Shown here piece after piece: positions 20,460-29,335 of a stretch of 44,141 nt of DNA. Position numbers and translations under genes: made by a program. This DNA is from Micromonospora orduensis (GTDB lineage Bacteria; Actinomycetota; Actinomycetes; Mycobacteriales; Micromonosporaceae): assembly GCF_006228125.1 (NCBI RefSeq), contig NZ_VDFY01000173.1, positions 1 through 44,141 on the forward strand, given 5' to 3'. The notes beneath the pieces are model-generated. The model saw only the letters and a list, made by a program, of their open reading frames with translations. It did not search any database and had not been told where the DNA came from. Numbering within the stretch: position 1 is the stretch's first letter; the number at the start of each line of letters is the position of its first letter.

Positions 20460-20858
20460 TCAGGTGTCGGCCTCAAGGGCGAAGGTGTTGCCGTCCGGGT
20501 CCTGGAACCAGGCGATCCGTCCACCTCCGGCCCGAGGGGTGATCCCCTTGGCGTCGTGTTCGAACTGCTCGTAGCGGACGAACTCGACACCGGCCGAGGT
20601 GAGTTCGTCGACGATCCGGTCGAGGTCGTCGACGTACCACGTCGCCAGCGTGGCCTGCGTCTTCCCGGCGGTGACCGACTGGTACACGTTAAGCGCCGGC
20701 CCGCCGCCGGAGCCGTAGATCCGGCTGCCGTCGGCGATGGTGGCACTGGGGCCGGACCGCAGCGCCGGCAGGCCCAGCTTGCCTTCGTAGAAGGCGACAG
20801 CCGTCCGGATGTCGGACACGGCGATCGAGGCTCTGAGGTGGTACGCGCTCAAGGGCAT
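20460..20858 (-). CDS. VOC/glyoxalase-fold protein
   Basis: A 132-residue single-chain vicinal-oxygen-chelate protein: two beta-alpha-beta-beta-beta modules, the first with ASIAVSDIRTAVAFYEGKLGL and the second with ATWYVDDLDRIVDELTSAGVEF and the closing IAWFQDPDGNTFALE. Such proteins range from bleomycin-type resistance binders to metal-dependent isomerases. The usual His/Glu metal ligands are only partly evident (the terminal Glu of FALE is present), so catalytic activity is uncertain. ATG at 20858 is used, and a GTG 15 bases upstream is possible. It sits between the TetR operator region and the GH62 gene with no clear functional link. Confidence 0.85.
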   Translation of the reverse strand: MPLSAYHLRASIAVSDIRTAVAFYEGKLGLPALRSGPSATIADGSRIYGSGGGPALNVYQSVTAGKTQATLATWYVDDLDRIVDELTSAGVEFVRYEQFEHDAKGITPRAGGGRIAWFQDPDGNTFALEADT

Positions 20859-20921
20859 GTCCCACTCTGGCACGCGGCTGCGTCAGGTCGACGTCATTCA
20901 CGCGGCGGTGCGGCATGACCG

Positions 20922-20950
20922 GGCGGGCACGGCCGTTGGCCGTGCCCGCC
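20922..20950 (-). terminator. Terminator after the GH62 gene
   Basis: GGCGGGCACGGCC (20922-20934) pairs perfectly with GGCCGTGCCCGCC (20938-20950) across a 3-base loop, 16 bases beyond the GH62 stop in the direction of transcription. Confidence 0.75.
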
Positions 20951-20966
20951 GCTGTTGGTTCGGTTG

Positions 20967-22493
20967 TCAGCGTTGCAGGGTGAGGAGGCCGGGTCGGTAG
21001 GGCAGGAGGCCGTAGTCTCCGCCGGAGTTGGGGGATCGGCCCTGGTAGAGCAGTTGCAGGTTGCAGGGGTCGACGGTGAAGGTCTGGTCGGCGCTGGTGC
21101 GGATCAGTTCGCCGTGGCTGATGTCGTTGGTCCAGGTGGCGCCGCTGTTGGCCTTGCCGGCGAAGGGGTTGCTCTCGGTGGCGGCCTGGGGGGTCCAGGT
21201 GCCCGAGAGGCTGGTGGCGGTGAAGGAGCGGAAGTAGCGGCCCTGCGAGCCGATGGCTTCGACGATCATGAGGTAGCGGTCCTGGCCCTGGAGTTTGTAG
21301 ACCTGGGGTGCTTCGAACAGGTTGTTCGTGGTGTCGCTCATGATCGTGGTGTAGCTGGAGCCGAAGTTGCCCGGGAAGTTCCCGATCGGCATGCTGGCGC
21401 GGTAGATCTTGCCGTTGTCGCCGGCGAAGAACAGGTACATGGTGGTGCTGTCCGCGATCAGGGTCTGGTCGATGGGGCCGGTGCCCGAGCCGGTGATGCT
21501 GCCGGTGAACAGGGTCTGCGCGGCGGACCAGCCGTTGGGGTTCGTCGGGTCGCTCGAGGTGCGGTACGAGAACGCGGTGCCGCCCCACTGGTAGGCCAGG
21601 ACCCAGATGTTCTTCGGCGCGAAGTAGAACAGCGTCGGCGCGACGGTGGCCGAGTTCATCGTGTTCTGACTGGCCGAGGCCATCTCCGAGAAGTTCGTGA
21701 ACAGGCTGAAGTTCATCGACCCCCACGACGTGCCGGTGTTGTGGGTGGTGGCGTAGACGAGGTGCCCACCGTTGTACGGCGCCACGGTGAAGTCCTTCAA
21801 CGACACCCACCCCGACTTCGGGTTCGCCAACACACCCGTCGAGGACCACCGGTACGACGACGGCAGACTGCACGTACCCGTCGGCGGCGGCGTGGTCGGG
21901 TTGCCTCCACCGTCGACCCGGACGAGCTGCCACTGCTGGTTGCTGCCGTTCCAGTCGTCGTACTGCACGATGTTGCCACCGTCGGCGGTCGAGGCGCCCT
22001 GCACCTCCACCACCTTGTTGCTGTTCCGGTTGATCAACCGGATGTAGCCGCTGTCCGAGTCGGCCAGCCGGAACTGCTGGTTCGTCCCGTTGCCGTCGCT
22101 CCACTGCACGATGCTGGCGCCGTTGGCCGTGGAGAAGTTGTAGACGTCCAGCACCTTGCCGGACAGTCGCGACTTCACCCGGTAGTAGCCGCCGCCCGAG
22201 TCCACGAACTGCCACTGCTGCTGGTTGCCGTTGTTCCGCGTCCACTGCGTGATCCGGGCGCCGTCGTTCGTGGCCAGGTTGTACACGTCCAGGGCCTTGC
22301 CGCTGTTGCGGTTGACCAGCACGTACCAGGCGTTCGTGTCGACCGTCGCCGCGGCGGCGGGCGATGTCACCGCCACCGCGGCGGCACCACCGGCGACAAA
22401 CGCCGCCACGCCGGCGGTGACGAGCCGCAGCAACCATCCCCGCCGTCGCCGCGGCGGCGGTGCGATCGATGGAGACCTATCAAGGGCAGACAT
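20967..22493 (-). CDS. Secreted GH62 alpha-L-arabinofuranosidase with N-terminal CBM13
   Basis: A 508-residue secreted enzyme that removes arabinose side groups from arabinoxylan or arabinan. ATG at 22493 follows GGAGGAGG. The long signal peptide ends around TSPAAAA. A ricin-type CBM13 covers about 55-193 (QQWQF, NQQFRL and NQQWQL repeats), a Pro/Thr linker about 195-205, and the five-bladed GH62 catalytic domain follows to the end. Residues matching the family's general base, pKa modulator and acid are Asp234 (LKDFTVAPY), Asp342 ([10 protein letters not shown]) and Glu394 (LFEAPQVYK), with the expected spacing. It is alone in its transcription unit. The upstream LacI-type operator differs from that of the GH54 regulon, so another repressor is likely. 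Confidence 0.95.
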   Translation of the reverse strand: MSALDRSPSIAPPPRRRRGWLLRLVTAGVAAFVAGGAAAVAVTSPAAAATVDTNAWYVLVNRNSGKALDVYNLATNDGARITQWTRNNGNQQQWQFVDSGGGYYRVKSRLSGKVLDVYNFSTANGASIVQWSDGNGTNQQFRLADSDSGYIRLINRNSNKVVEVQGASTADGGNIVQYDDWNGSNQQWQLVRVDGGGNPTTPPPTGTCSLPSSYRWSSTGVLANPKSGWVSLKDFTVAPYNGGHLVYATTHNTGTSWGSMNFSLFTNFSEMASASQNTMNSATVAPTLFYFAPKNIWVLAYQWGGTAFSYRTSSDPTNPNGWSAAQTLFTGSITGSGTGPIDQTLIADSTTMYLFFAGDNGKIYRASMPIGNFPGNFGSSYTTIMSDTTNNLFEAPQVYKLQGQDRYLMIVEAIGSQGRYFRSFTATSLSGTWTPQAATESNPFAGKANSGATWTNDISHGELIRTSADQTFTVDPCNLQLLYQGRSPNSGGDYGLLPYRPGLLTLQR

Positions 22494-22576
22494 GATCCTC
22501 CTCCAGTGACCAGAAGCCGAACGGTTCGCCCGAAGTGGGCGCACCGCAACGCACGGCCGGGCGCATGCTGCGGAAA

Positions 22577-22590
22577 TGTTTGCGTTAACA
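22577..22590 (-). promoter_or_regulatory. LacI-type operator upstream of the GH62 gene
   Basis: TGTTTGCGTTAACA (TGTTAACGCAAACA on the coding strand) resembles the TGTTAGCGCTAACA class of actinobacterial LacI-family operators with CG at its centre. It lies 84 bases upstream of the ATG. It does not resemble CGAATCGATTCG, suggesting a regulator encoded elsewhere. The rest of 22494-22784 shows no gene. Confidence 0.45.
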
Positions 22591-22784
22591 CGCTCCCGGC
22601 ATGCCCTGACGCACGTCTGATCCGAGGTCGACGTAGCAGGCTCGCCCGGTAAGCCGCGGGTGTCGTCGTCCTTGTCCATCGACTGTGAGCGATAACATGC
22701 TGTTCGTCAAGTCGTAATCCACAAGGAACATCACCCGCTCGCCGAGCGTGGTCGACGGTGGGGCGACGCCGCGCGCCGCACGAC

Positions 22785-22901
22785 CTACCCCTGGGAAGGG
22801 ACGTCGTGGGCCTGCGCCATCGCCTGCTGGACCAGATCACCAAGCGGCGGGGCGGATTGCCTGGCCAGGTCGTCCCCCAAAAGCCTGCGGACGTCGTCCA
22901 T
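22785..22901 (-). CDS. Small ORF, 38 residues, function unknown
   Basis: An ATG at 22901 preceded by GAGGAGGAGCACGGG opens a 38-codon frame ending in TAG at 22785. The peptide starts MDDVRRLLGDDLARQ, continues SAPPLGDLVQQAMAQ and ends DVPSQG. It is acidic-amphipathic, not Arg/Pro-rich like chance frames here, and could form two helices separated by SAPP. The strong ribosome site and sensible composition argue for a real small protein. No family is recognised and its neighbours give no hint. Ribosome profiling or conservation would settle it. Confidence 0.5.
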   Translation of the reverse strand: MDDVRRLLGDDLARQSAPPLGDLVQQAMAQAHDVPSQG

Positions 22902-23161
22902 GTCCCGTGCTCCTCCTCGGTCGGTCGCCGGCACGGCGACCCCGTCACCTGACCTGACGGGTTGGCCGGCCGGTTTGGTTACCGCCGACCGGTCGCAAAT
23001 TCAGCGCGCCGGCCCGGCAGCCCTCCGACGCGGAAGAGTCACGGGGTACGCGGATCGAGGAGTGTCAGCACCGTCGCCGCCTCGTTGGGATCGTTGTCCC
23101 GCTGGCCCTCGGGGCCGGGCGTTCGGGCCGGTGGAACGACCGTGAGGCGCACTGATCCCCG
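22902..23161. other. Intergenic stretch with no gene seen
   Basis: I see no supported coding region here on either strand. Open frames are Arg/Pro-rich and lack ribosome sites. It precedes the hairpin and RAE that belong to the rph promoter region. Confidence 0.6.
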
Positions 23162-23184
23162 AACGGTTTCTGAGAACCGTTTTT
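23162..23184 (+). terminator. Hairpin followed by a T-run upstream of rph
   Basis: AACGGTT (23162-23168) pairs with AACCGTT (23175-23181) and runs into TTTTT (23180-23184). It has the shape of a rho-independent terminator, unusual in this contig. It would isolate rph from upstream readthrough, or it could be a leader element or a protein site. Confidence 0.4.
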
Positions 23185-23257
23185 GCGAGAGGAATTTTTG
23201 TCCGCGACGGCGGAACAGCGACGGGAAGTGTTCCCACTAAAACGTATATCGCACCCG

Positions 23258-23276
23258 GGGGCTTGCCACAAGACCC
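23258..23276 (+). promoter_or_regulatory. Rifamycin-associated element (RAE)
   Basis: GGGGCTTGCCACAAGACCC matches, from memory, the 19-bp RAE consensus GGGGCTTGCGGCAAGGCCC at 16 of 19 positions and keeps its inverted-repeat shape. RAEs sit upstream of rifamycin-inactivating genes in actinobacteria and mediate rifamycin-induced expression. Here it lies 116 bases before the rph ATG. The AT-rich AAAACGTATATC at 23240-23251 just upstream is a possible promoter part. Confidence 0.85.
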
Positions 23277-23392
23277 GGGGCTCGGCGCAGAATCGTCGGC
23301 CGGAGCCGGAAACGGACGAAGAATTGGGACACCGAATGACCGATCTGCCTGGTGGAACGCAGCGACAGACGGACGTCTCGGAGGGGGCCGTA

Positions 23393-25990
23393 ATGAACGA
23401 ACAGTATGTGGTGAGCCTGCGCGAGGTCGACGAGTCGCGGATCGCCCTCGTCGGCGGTAAGGGCGCGCACCTGGGGGCGTTGTCCCGGATCGACGGCGTC
23501 CACGTGCCGGACGGCTTCTGCGTGACGACCGACGCCTTCCGGCTGATCATGGCCGAGGCGTCGTCGATCGAGGAGCTGCTCGATCACCTGTCCCGACTCG
23601 ACCCGGACGACCGGGAGGCGGTCCGCACGCTCAGCGCGCGGATCCGCCGGACCGTCGAAGGTGTCGCCCTCCCCGATGGAGTGTCGGCGGCGATCGACCG
23701 GGCGCTCACCGACCTCGGCGACGGCGCGGCCTACGCCGTCCGGTCGAGCGCGACGGCGGAGGACCTGCCGACGGCCTCGTTCGCCGGCCAGCAGGACACG
23801 TACCTGAACGTCATCGGACCGGCGGCGATCCGCACCCACGTCAGCCGGTGCTGGGCCTCGCTCTTCACCGAGCGGGCGGTGACCTACCGCCAGCGCAACG
23901 GCATCGACCACCGCGCCGTCGACATGGCCGTCGTCGTCCAGAAGATGGTCTTCCCGCAGGCGGCGGGCGTCCTGTTCACGGCCGACCCGGTCACGTCCAA
24001 CCGGAAGGTCGCCTCCGTGGAGGCCACCTTCGGGCTCGGCGAGGCTCTGGTCTCCGGGCTCGTGAACGCCGACGCCTACCGGGTACGCGACGACCGCGTC
24101 GTCGACAGGACCATCGCCGCCAAGCGGCTCGCCATCCACGCGCTGCCGACCGGCGGAACGACGCGGCAGACGATCGGTTCGCCACGGCAGGAGCAGCCGG
24201 CGCTGACGGATGAGCAGGTCGTACGGCTGGTGCGGCTCGGGCGACGGATCGAAGCGCATTTCGGCCGCCCCCAGGACATCGAATGGTGCCTGGTCGACGA
24301 TGACGTCCACATCGTGCAGAGCCGACCCGTCACCACGCTGTTCCCCGTCCCGGTGGCCGACGACGCGGAGAACCACGTCTACCTCTCGGTCGGCCACCAG
24401 CAGATGATGACCGACCCCATGAAGCCCCTGGGGCTCTCCATGTGGCAGCTGACGGCCATGGCGCCGATGCACACGGCCGGCGGCAGGCTGTTCGTCGACG
24501 CCACCCGGCAGTTGTCCTCGCCCGCCGGCCGCGCCGCCCTCCTGGCGCTGGTGGGCAGGTCCGATCCGCTGACCAGAGACGCCCTGGAAACCATCCTCGA
24601 CCGGGCCGACTTCGTCCCGGTGCTCGCGGACGCCACTCCCGCCGGGCCACCGGCCGGTCCGGCCCCCACTCCGATCGACACCGATCCGGCCATCGTCACC
24701 GAGCTGATCGAGCGCAGCCAGGCGTCCATCGCCGACCTGCGGCGCGACATCGCGGCGGTCACCGGTCCGGCGCTGTTCGACTTCCTGCTGGAGGCCTTTC
24801 AGGAGCACAAGCGGGCACTCACCGATCCGCTCAGCATGCAGGCGATCATGGCGGGGATGGAGGCCACCTGGTGGCTCAACGACCAGCTACAGGAATGGCT
24901 GGGCGAGAAGAACGCGGCCGACACCCTCACCCTGTCCGCACCCCACAACATCACGTCCGAGATGGGGTTGGCGCTCCTGGACGTCGCCGACGTCGTCCGC
25001 CCCCACCCGGAGGTGGTGGCCTTCCTGCACAAGGCCGAGGACGAGAACTTCCTCGACGACCTGGCCCGACTGCCGGGCGGCCAGGAAGCGGGCGCCGCCC
25101 TCCAGGCCTACCTCGACCGGTACGGCATGCGCTGCGTCGGCGAGATCGACATCAGCAGGCCGCGCTGGATCGAGCGCCCGAGCACGCTCGTGCCGCTCAT
25201 CCTCGACAACGTCCGGAACTTCGAACCGGGCGCGCGTGAGCGGCGCTTCGAGCAGGGACTGCAGGCGGCCCGCAAGAAGGAACAGGACATCCTGGAACGC
25301 CTCCGGGCGTTGCCGGACGGGCAGCGCAAGGCCGACGAGACCAAGCGGATGATCGACCGGGTCCGCACCTTCATCGGGTACCGGGAATATCCCAAGTACG
25401 CCATCGTCAGCCGCTACCTCGTCTACAAGCAGCCGCTCCTGGCGGAGGCCGAACGCCTCGTACGGGCCGGTGTGCTCCGCGCGACCGACGACATCTTCTA
25501 CCTGACGTTCCACGAGCTGCGCGACGTCGTGCGCGCCAACCGGGCGGACGACCAGCTCATCCGCCGACGCAAGGACGAGTTCCGGTCGTACCGGCTGCTC
25601 ACCCCGCCCAGACTGCTCACGTCCGAGGGCGAGGCGCTCTTCGGGGCGTACCGACGCGACGACGTGCCGGCCGGCGCGCTTGTCGGTCTCCCGGTGTCCG
25701 GTGGGACGGTCGAGGGGCGCGCCCGCGTCGTCCTGGACCTGGCCGAGGCCGACCTCCAACCGGACGACATCCTGGTCACCGCCTTCACCGACCCGAGCTG
25801 GTCCCCCCTGTTCGTCGCGGTCCGGGGGCTGGTGACGGAGGTGGGCGGCCTCATGACCCACGGCGCGGTGATCGCCCGGGAGTACGGGCTGCCCGCCGTC
25901 GTCGGGGTGGCACAGGCGACCACGCTGATCCGCGACGGGCAGCGGATCCGCGTGAACGGCACGGACGGGTACGTGGAGATCCTGTCCTGA
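23393..25990 (+). CDS. rph: Rifamycin-inactivating phosphotransferase
   Basis: An 865-residue enzyme that uses ATP to phosphorylate the ansa-chain hydroxyl of rifamycins, giving resistance. It has the phosphoenolpyruvate-synthase-like order: ATP-grasp domain (about 1-320: VGGKGAHLGALSRI, AVRSSATAEDLPTASFAGQQ, FTADPVTSN and IEWC), a rifamycin-binding domain (about 320-755) and the swivelling His domain (about 770-865) with catalytic His823 in GGLMTHGAVIAREYGLPAVVG. The length matches known Rph proteins (about 867). ATG at 23393 follows GGAGGGGGCCGTA; an upstream in-frame start at 23183 would run through the RAE and is rejected. The RAE marks it as rifamycin-induced. It is convergent with the pentonate operon with 23 bases between stops. 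Confidence 0.95.
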   Translation: MNEQYVVSLREVDESRIALVGGKGAHLGALSRIDGVHVPDGFCVTTDAFRLIMAEASSIEELLDHLSRLDPDDREAVRTLSARIRRTVEGVALPDGVSAAIDRALTDLGDGAAYAVRSSATAEDLPTASFAGQQDTYLNVIGPAAIRTHVSRCWASLFTERAVTYRQRNGIDHRAVDMAVVVQKMVFPQAAGVLFTADPVTSNRKVASVEATFGLGEALVSGLVNADAYRVRDDRVVDRTIAAKRLAIHALPTGGTTRQTIGSPRQEQPALTDEQVVRLVRLGRRIEAHFGRPQDIEWCLVDDDVHIVQSRPVTTLFPVPVADDAENHVYLSVGHQQMMTDPMKPLGLSMWQLTAMAPMHTAGGRLFVDATRQLSSPAGRAALLALVGRSDPLTRDALETILDRADFVPVLADATPAGPPAGPAPTPIDTDPAIVTELIERSQASIADLRRDIAAVTGPALFDFLLEAFQEHKRALTDPLSMQAIMAGMEATWWLNDQLQEWLGEKNAADTLTLSAPHNITSEMGLALLDVADVVRPHPEVVAFLHKAEDENFLDDLARLPGGQEAGAALQAYLDRYGMRCVGEIDISRPRWIERPSTLVPLILDNVRNFEPGARERRFEQGLQAARKKEQDILERLRALPDGQRKADETKRMIDRVRTFIGYREYPKYAIVSRYLVYKQPLLAEAERLVRAGVLRATDDIFYLTFHELRDVVRANRADDQLIRRRKDEFRSYRLLTPPRLLTSEGEALFGAYRRDDVPAGALVGLPVSGGTVEGRARVVLDLAEADLQPDDILVTAFTDPSWSPLFVAVRGLVTEVGGLMTHGAVIAREYGLPAVVGVAQATTLIRDGQRIRVNGTDGYVEILS

Positions 25991-26013
25991 CCGGCCGGCG
26001 CACGAGCGGTGCG

Positions 26014-27741
26014 TCAGTGTGAGTGACGGGGCACGCCGCTGCCGCTGCCGCCGACGAGGAAGTCGAGGTCGGCTCCCTGGTCCGCCTGGAGGACGTGCTC
26101 GCTGTACAGGCGCGTCCATCCGCGCTCGGCCATCGGCCGTGGCGGTCGCCAGCCGGAACGGCGTCGGGCGATCTCCTCGTCGTCGACCAGGAGGTCCAGC
26201 CGGCGCGTCGAAACGTCGACGTGGACCAGATCGCCGGTACGCACCAGCGCGAGAGGACCACCCACGGACGCCTCCGGTGCCACGTGCAGGATGCAGGTGC
26301 CGTACCCGGTGCCGCTCATCCGGGCGTCGGAGATCCGCACCATGTCGGTGATGCCGTCGGCGAGCAGGCGGCGGGGCATGGGCACGTTACCCACCTCGGG
26401 GAAGCCGGGGTAGCCGCGTGGTCCGGCGTTTCGTACCACGAGCACCGTCTCGGGGGTGACCTCCAGGTCCGGATCGTCGGCGGCGACGACGTAGTCCTCG
26501 ATCCGGTCGAAGACGAGCGCCGGCCCGGTGTGCGTGAGCAGGTGCGCCGAGGCGGCGGAGACCTTCAGCACGGCCCCGGACGGCGCGAGCGACCCGCGCA
26601 GCACCACCGTGCCCGAGCCGGCGGCCTGGAACGGCTCGGCCATGGTGCCGATGACGTCCCGGTTCCAGCACCGGGCGCCGCCGATGTTGTCGGCCACCGT
26701 CACCCCGGTGACGGTGACGTGGTCGAGGTGCAGGAGCGGGGCGATCTCCGCCATCACGGCCGGCACGCCGCCCGCATAGGCGAAGTCCTCCATCAGGTAC
26801 GCCCCGGACGGCATCAGGTTGACCACCATGGGCACGTCGGCGGTGAGGGTGTCGAAGTCGTCAAGCGACAGGGGGACGCCGAGGCGTCCGGCGATCGCGA
26901 GCAGGTGGACGACCGCGTTCGTGGATCCGCCGATCGCGGCGTTGACCCGGATGGCGTTCTCGAACGCCATCCGGGTGAGCACCGAGGACAGCCGCTGGTC
27001 CTGTTCGACCATGGCGACGATCCGGCGGCCGGCGGCGTGCGCGAGCGCGTACCGGCGGGAGTCGACGGCCGGCACGGCGGCGGCTCCCGGCAGCTGCACG
27101 CCCAGCGCCTCGGTCACGCAGGCCATCGTGGAGGCGGTCCCCATGGTCATGCAGTGGCCCCGGCTGCGGGACATGCCGACCTCGGCCTCCGCGCAGTCGG
27201 CCGCGGTCATCCGACCGGCCCGCATCTCCTCGGTGAATTGCCAGACGACGGTGCCCGAGCCGATGTCCTGGCCGCGGAACTTGCCGTTGAGCATCGGCCC
27301 GCCGGTCATCATGAGGGTCGGCAGGTCGACGCTCGCCGCGCCCATCAGCAGGCCGGGAGTGGTCTTGTCGCAGCCGGAGAGCAGAACCACCCCGTCGAGC
27401 GGGTTGGCGCGGACCAACTCCTCCAGCTCCATCGCCAGCAGATTGCGGTAGAGCATCGTCGTGGGGCGCATGAGGGGCTCGCCCAGGCTCATCGCGGGAA
27501 ACTCCAGCGGCAGGCCGCCGCTCTCCCACACGCCCCGCTTCACGGACTCGGCGAGGTCCCTGAGGTGGGCGTTGCAGGGGGTCAGCTCCGACCAGGTGGT
27601 GGCGATGCCGATCACCGGGCGACCGTCGAAGACGTCGTCGGCGAAACCCTGGTTGCGCATCCAGGACCGGTGGATGAACCCGTTGCGGCCCTGCGCACCG
27701 AACCACTCGCCGCTGCGCAGCGGACGATCTGTCGTCGACAT
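26014..27741 (-). CDS. Pentonate dehydratase, IlvD/Edd family (L-arabonate likely)
   Basis: A 575-residue [2Fe-2S] dehydratase. Cluster ligands Cys56 (TPCNAH), Cys124 (SGCDKTTPG) and Cys197 (GHCMTMG) and the carbamylatable Mg-binding Lys126 are at spacings identical to those of the characterised L-arabinonate dehydratase (Cys59, Cys127, Lys129, Cys200, as I recall). The C-terminal domain has the catalytic-Ser region ISDARMSGTGYGT. This sugar-acid subtype converts L-arabonate, or D-xylonate or D-fuconate, to the 2-keto-3-deoxy acid. ATG at 27741 after AAAGG is preferred; GTG at 27747 is possible. It is third in an operon after the FAH-type dehydratase and semialdehyde dehydrogenase, giving the two dehydrations and the oxidation of the non-phosphorylated pentose route. 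Confidence 0.9.
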   Translation of the reverse strand: MSTTDRPLRSGEWFGAQGRNGFIHRSWMRNQGFADDVFDGRPVIGIATTWSELTPCNAHLRDLAESVKRGVWESGGLPLEFPAMSLGEPLMRPTTMLYRNLLAMELEELVRANPLDGVVLLSGCDKTTPGLLMGAASVDLPTLMMTGGPMLNGKFRGQDIGSGTVVWQFTEEMRAGRMTAADCAEAEVGMSRSRGHCMTMGTASTMACVTEALGVQLPGAAAVPAVDSRRYALAHAAGRRIVAMVEQDQRLSSVLTRMAFENAIRVNAAIGGSTNAVVHLLAIAGRLGVPLSLDDFDTLTADVPMVVNLMPSGAYLMEDFAYAGGVPAVMAEIAPLLHLDHVTVTGVTVADNIGGARCWNRDVIGTMAEPFQAAGSGTVVLRGSLAPSGAVLKVSAASAHLLTHTGPALVFDRIEDYVVAADDPDLEVTPETVLVVRNAGPRGYPGFPEVGNVPMPRRLLADGITDMVRISDARMSGTGYGTCILHVAPEASVGGPLALVRTGDLVHVDVSTRRLDLLVDDEEIARRRSGWRPPRPMAERGWTRLYSEHVLQADQGADLDFLVGGSGSGVPRHSH

Positions 27742-27805
27742 CAGCACACCTTTCTGTCCTGCGTCCGGGATGCGGAATCAGCGATGGCGAGGCGGGTGCG
27801 GATAC

Positions 27806-29335
27806 CTATCCCCGCGGCTCCCCCGCTGCCGGCTCCCATCTCCCGTCGACCCGCCGCGAGACGGCGGTGTATTCGTCCCGCAGCTCCTCGGGGAGGATCC
27901 AGGCCGGGGCATCCTGCCAGGCCAGGGGGCGGAGGAATCGTCGGATCGACGTGGCGCCCACCGACGTGTGCACGGTGTTCGTCGACGGCCAGGGCCCGCC
28001 GTGGTGCTGGGCCCACGACACCCGGACCCCGGTGGGATAGCCGTCGAAGACGATGCGACCCGCGCGCGCCGCGAGCCCGTCGACCAGTCGGCGTACGACG
28101 TCGGCGTCGTCACCGGGGCCGTGATGGACCGAGCCGGTCAGTGACGGCGGGACGGTGGCCAGCACGGCGTCGAGGTCGGCGACGTCGCCGTACCGGACAA
28201 CCACCATGAGCGGGCCGAAGCACTCGTCGGCGATCTCGGAGGTCAGGCCCGGCAGAGCGACCTCCAGCAGCGTCGGCGCGACGGTGAAACCCCCGCCCGG
28301 CTCGACCCGGGGCCGCGCCGAGACGCGCGCGCCGGCCCGCTCTAACGCCGCGGCCCCGCTCTCGTACGCGTCCCGGATGCGCTCGTTGAGCAGGACCGTG
28401 CCGCCGCAGGAGCCGACCCTCTCCCGCAGTCCCTCGACCAGATGGTCACCGCCCGGGTCGGACGGGATGAACGCCAGCCCCGGCTTGGTGCACAACTGAC
28501 CGCCCGACGCCGTGAAGGAGGCGAACAGCCCCTCGGCGATCTGGTCTCCCCGGTCGGCCGCCGCCCCGGGCAGGACGACTATCGGGTTCACGCTGCTCAG
28601 CTCGGCGTACAGGGGAATGGGGTCGGGCCGTTCGTCGATGGCCGCCTGGATGGCGCGGGCCGCGCCGAGGGAGCCGGTCAGGGCGGCCGCGCGGATCGCG
28701 GGGTGGCGCACCAGCGCGCGGCCGGCCTGCTCCCCGTACACGATCGCGGTCACGCCCTGGGGTCCGCCCCGCTCGCGGATGGCCGACCCGATCGCCTCGG
28801 CGGACGCGTGCGAGGTAAGCGGGTGCGACGGGTGTGCCTTCAGGACCGTGGGGCAACCAGCCGCGAGGGCGGCGGCGGTGTCGCCCCCGGCGACCGAGAA
28901 GGCGAACGGGAAGTTGCTGGCGCCGAAGACCGCGACCGGCCCGAGGGGTACGAGCATCCGCCGCAGGTCCGGGCCGCGCCCGAGCGGTGTGTCGGCGGCA
29001 TGGTCGATGGCCGCCTCGACGTACCCCCCGTCACGCAGCACCTCGCCGAACATCCGGAACTGGAGTGCGGCCCGGGTGAGTTCCTGGTCGAGTCGGGCGT
29101 GGGCCAGTCCGGTCTCGGCCTGCGCGGTCGCGACGAGGTCCACCCGGCGGGACTCCAGGGACGCCGCGATCGCGTCAAGCATCTGCGCTCTGCCGATCCT
29201 GCCCTGCCCGGACAGCCACGGCGCCGCCGCGGCCGCCCTGGCGGCGGTCGCCTCCAGCCCGGACCCGTCGGTCTCGATGAGGTGCGTCGCGCGACGCTTA
29301 CCGTCGCGCGGGTCGACAGTGCTGACCACGTTCAC
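27806..29335 (-). CDS. 2-Oxoglutarate semialdehyde dehydrogenase (ALDH family)
   Basis: A 509-residue aldehyde dehydrogenase. Catalytic Cys282 (ASGGQLCTKPG), general base Glu245 (YAELSSVNP) and the cofactor-fold region VFGASNFPFAFSVAGGDTAAALAAGCPTVLKAH are all present. The NFPFAFS and AELSSVNP patterns are typical of the NADP-preferring ketoglutarate-semialdehyde dehydrogenases of sugar-acid pathways. It should oxidise 2,5-dioxopentanoate to 2-oxoglutarate, the last step of the Weimberg-type route. The GTG start overlaps the stop of the FAH-type dehydratase by four bases and follows GAGAGGACTG. It lies 64 bases before the pentonate dehydratase gene. The role fits the neighbours on both sides. 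Confidence 0.92.
   Translation of the reverse strand: MNVVSTVDPRDGKRRATHLIETDGSGLEATAARAAAAAPWLSGQGRIGRAQMLDAIAASLESRRVDLVATAQAETGLAHARLDQELTRAALQFRMFGEVLRDGGYVEAAIDHAADTPLGRGPDLRRMLVPLGPVAVFGASNFPFAFSVAGGDTAAALAAGCPTVLKAHPSHPLTSHASAEAIGSAIRERGGPQGVTAIVYGEQAGRALVRHPAIRAAALTGSLGAARAIQAAIDERPDPIPLYAELSSVNPIVVLPGAAADRGDQIAEGLFASFTASGGQLCTKPGLAFIPSDPGGDHLVEGLRERVGSCGGTVLLNERIRDAYESGAAALERAGARVSARPRVEPGGGFTVAPTLLEVALPGLTSEIADECFGPLMVVVRYGDVADLDAVLATVPPSLTGSVHHGPGDDADVVRRLVDGLAARAGRIVFDGYPTGVRVSWAQHHGGPWPSTNTVHTSVGATSIRRFLRPLAWQDAPAWILPEELRDEYTAVSRRVDGRWEPAAGEPRG

Noticed and set aside
20689..22437. 582-codon minus-strand ORF overlapping GH62
   Set aside because: It is a different frame of the same strand as GH62, giving repetitive Arg/His/Gln sequence. 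GH62 has intact catalytic motifs, signal peptide and ribosome site.
22367..22948. 193-codon minus ORF upstream of GH62
   Set aside because: It overlaps the GH62 signal peptide in another frame and covers the operator. It is Arg-rich without motif. The 38-aa frame at 22785-22901 is the better candidate.
23183..23392. N-terminal extension of rph in the same frame
   Set aside because: It would translate through the RAE and the hairpin and lacks family similarity. The ATG at 23393 has a strong ribosome site.
23393..25990. Phosphoenolpyruvate synthase
   Set aside because: Domain order (ATP-grasp, middle domain, C-terminal His domain), length and the upstream RAE fit rifamycin phosphotransferase; PEP synthase places its His domain before a C-terminal PEP barrel.
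26023..28209. 728-codon + strand ORF opposite the pentonate dehydratase
   Set aside because: It is antisense to IlvD/Edd and ALDH genes whose active sites are intact, and the translation is His/Gly/Val-rich without motifs.
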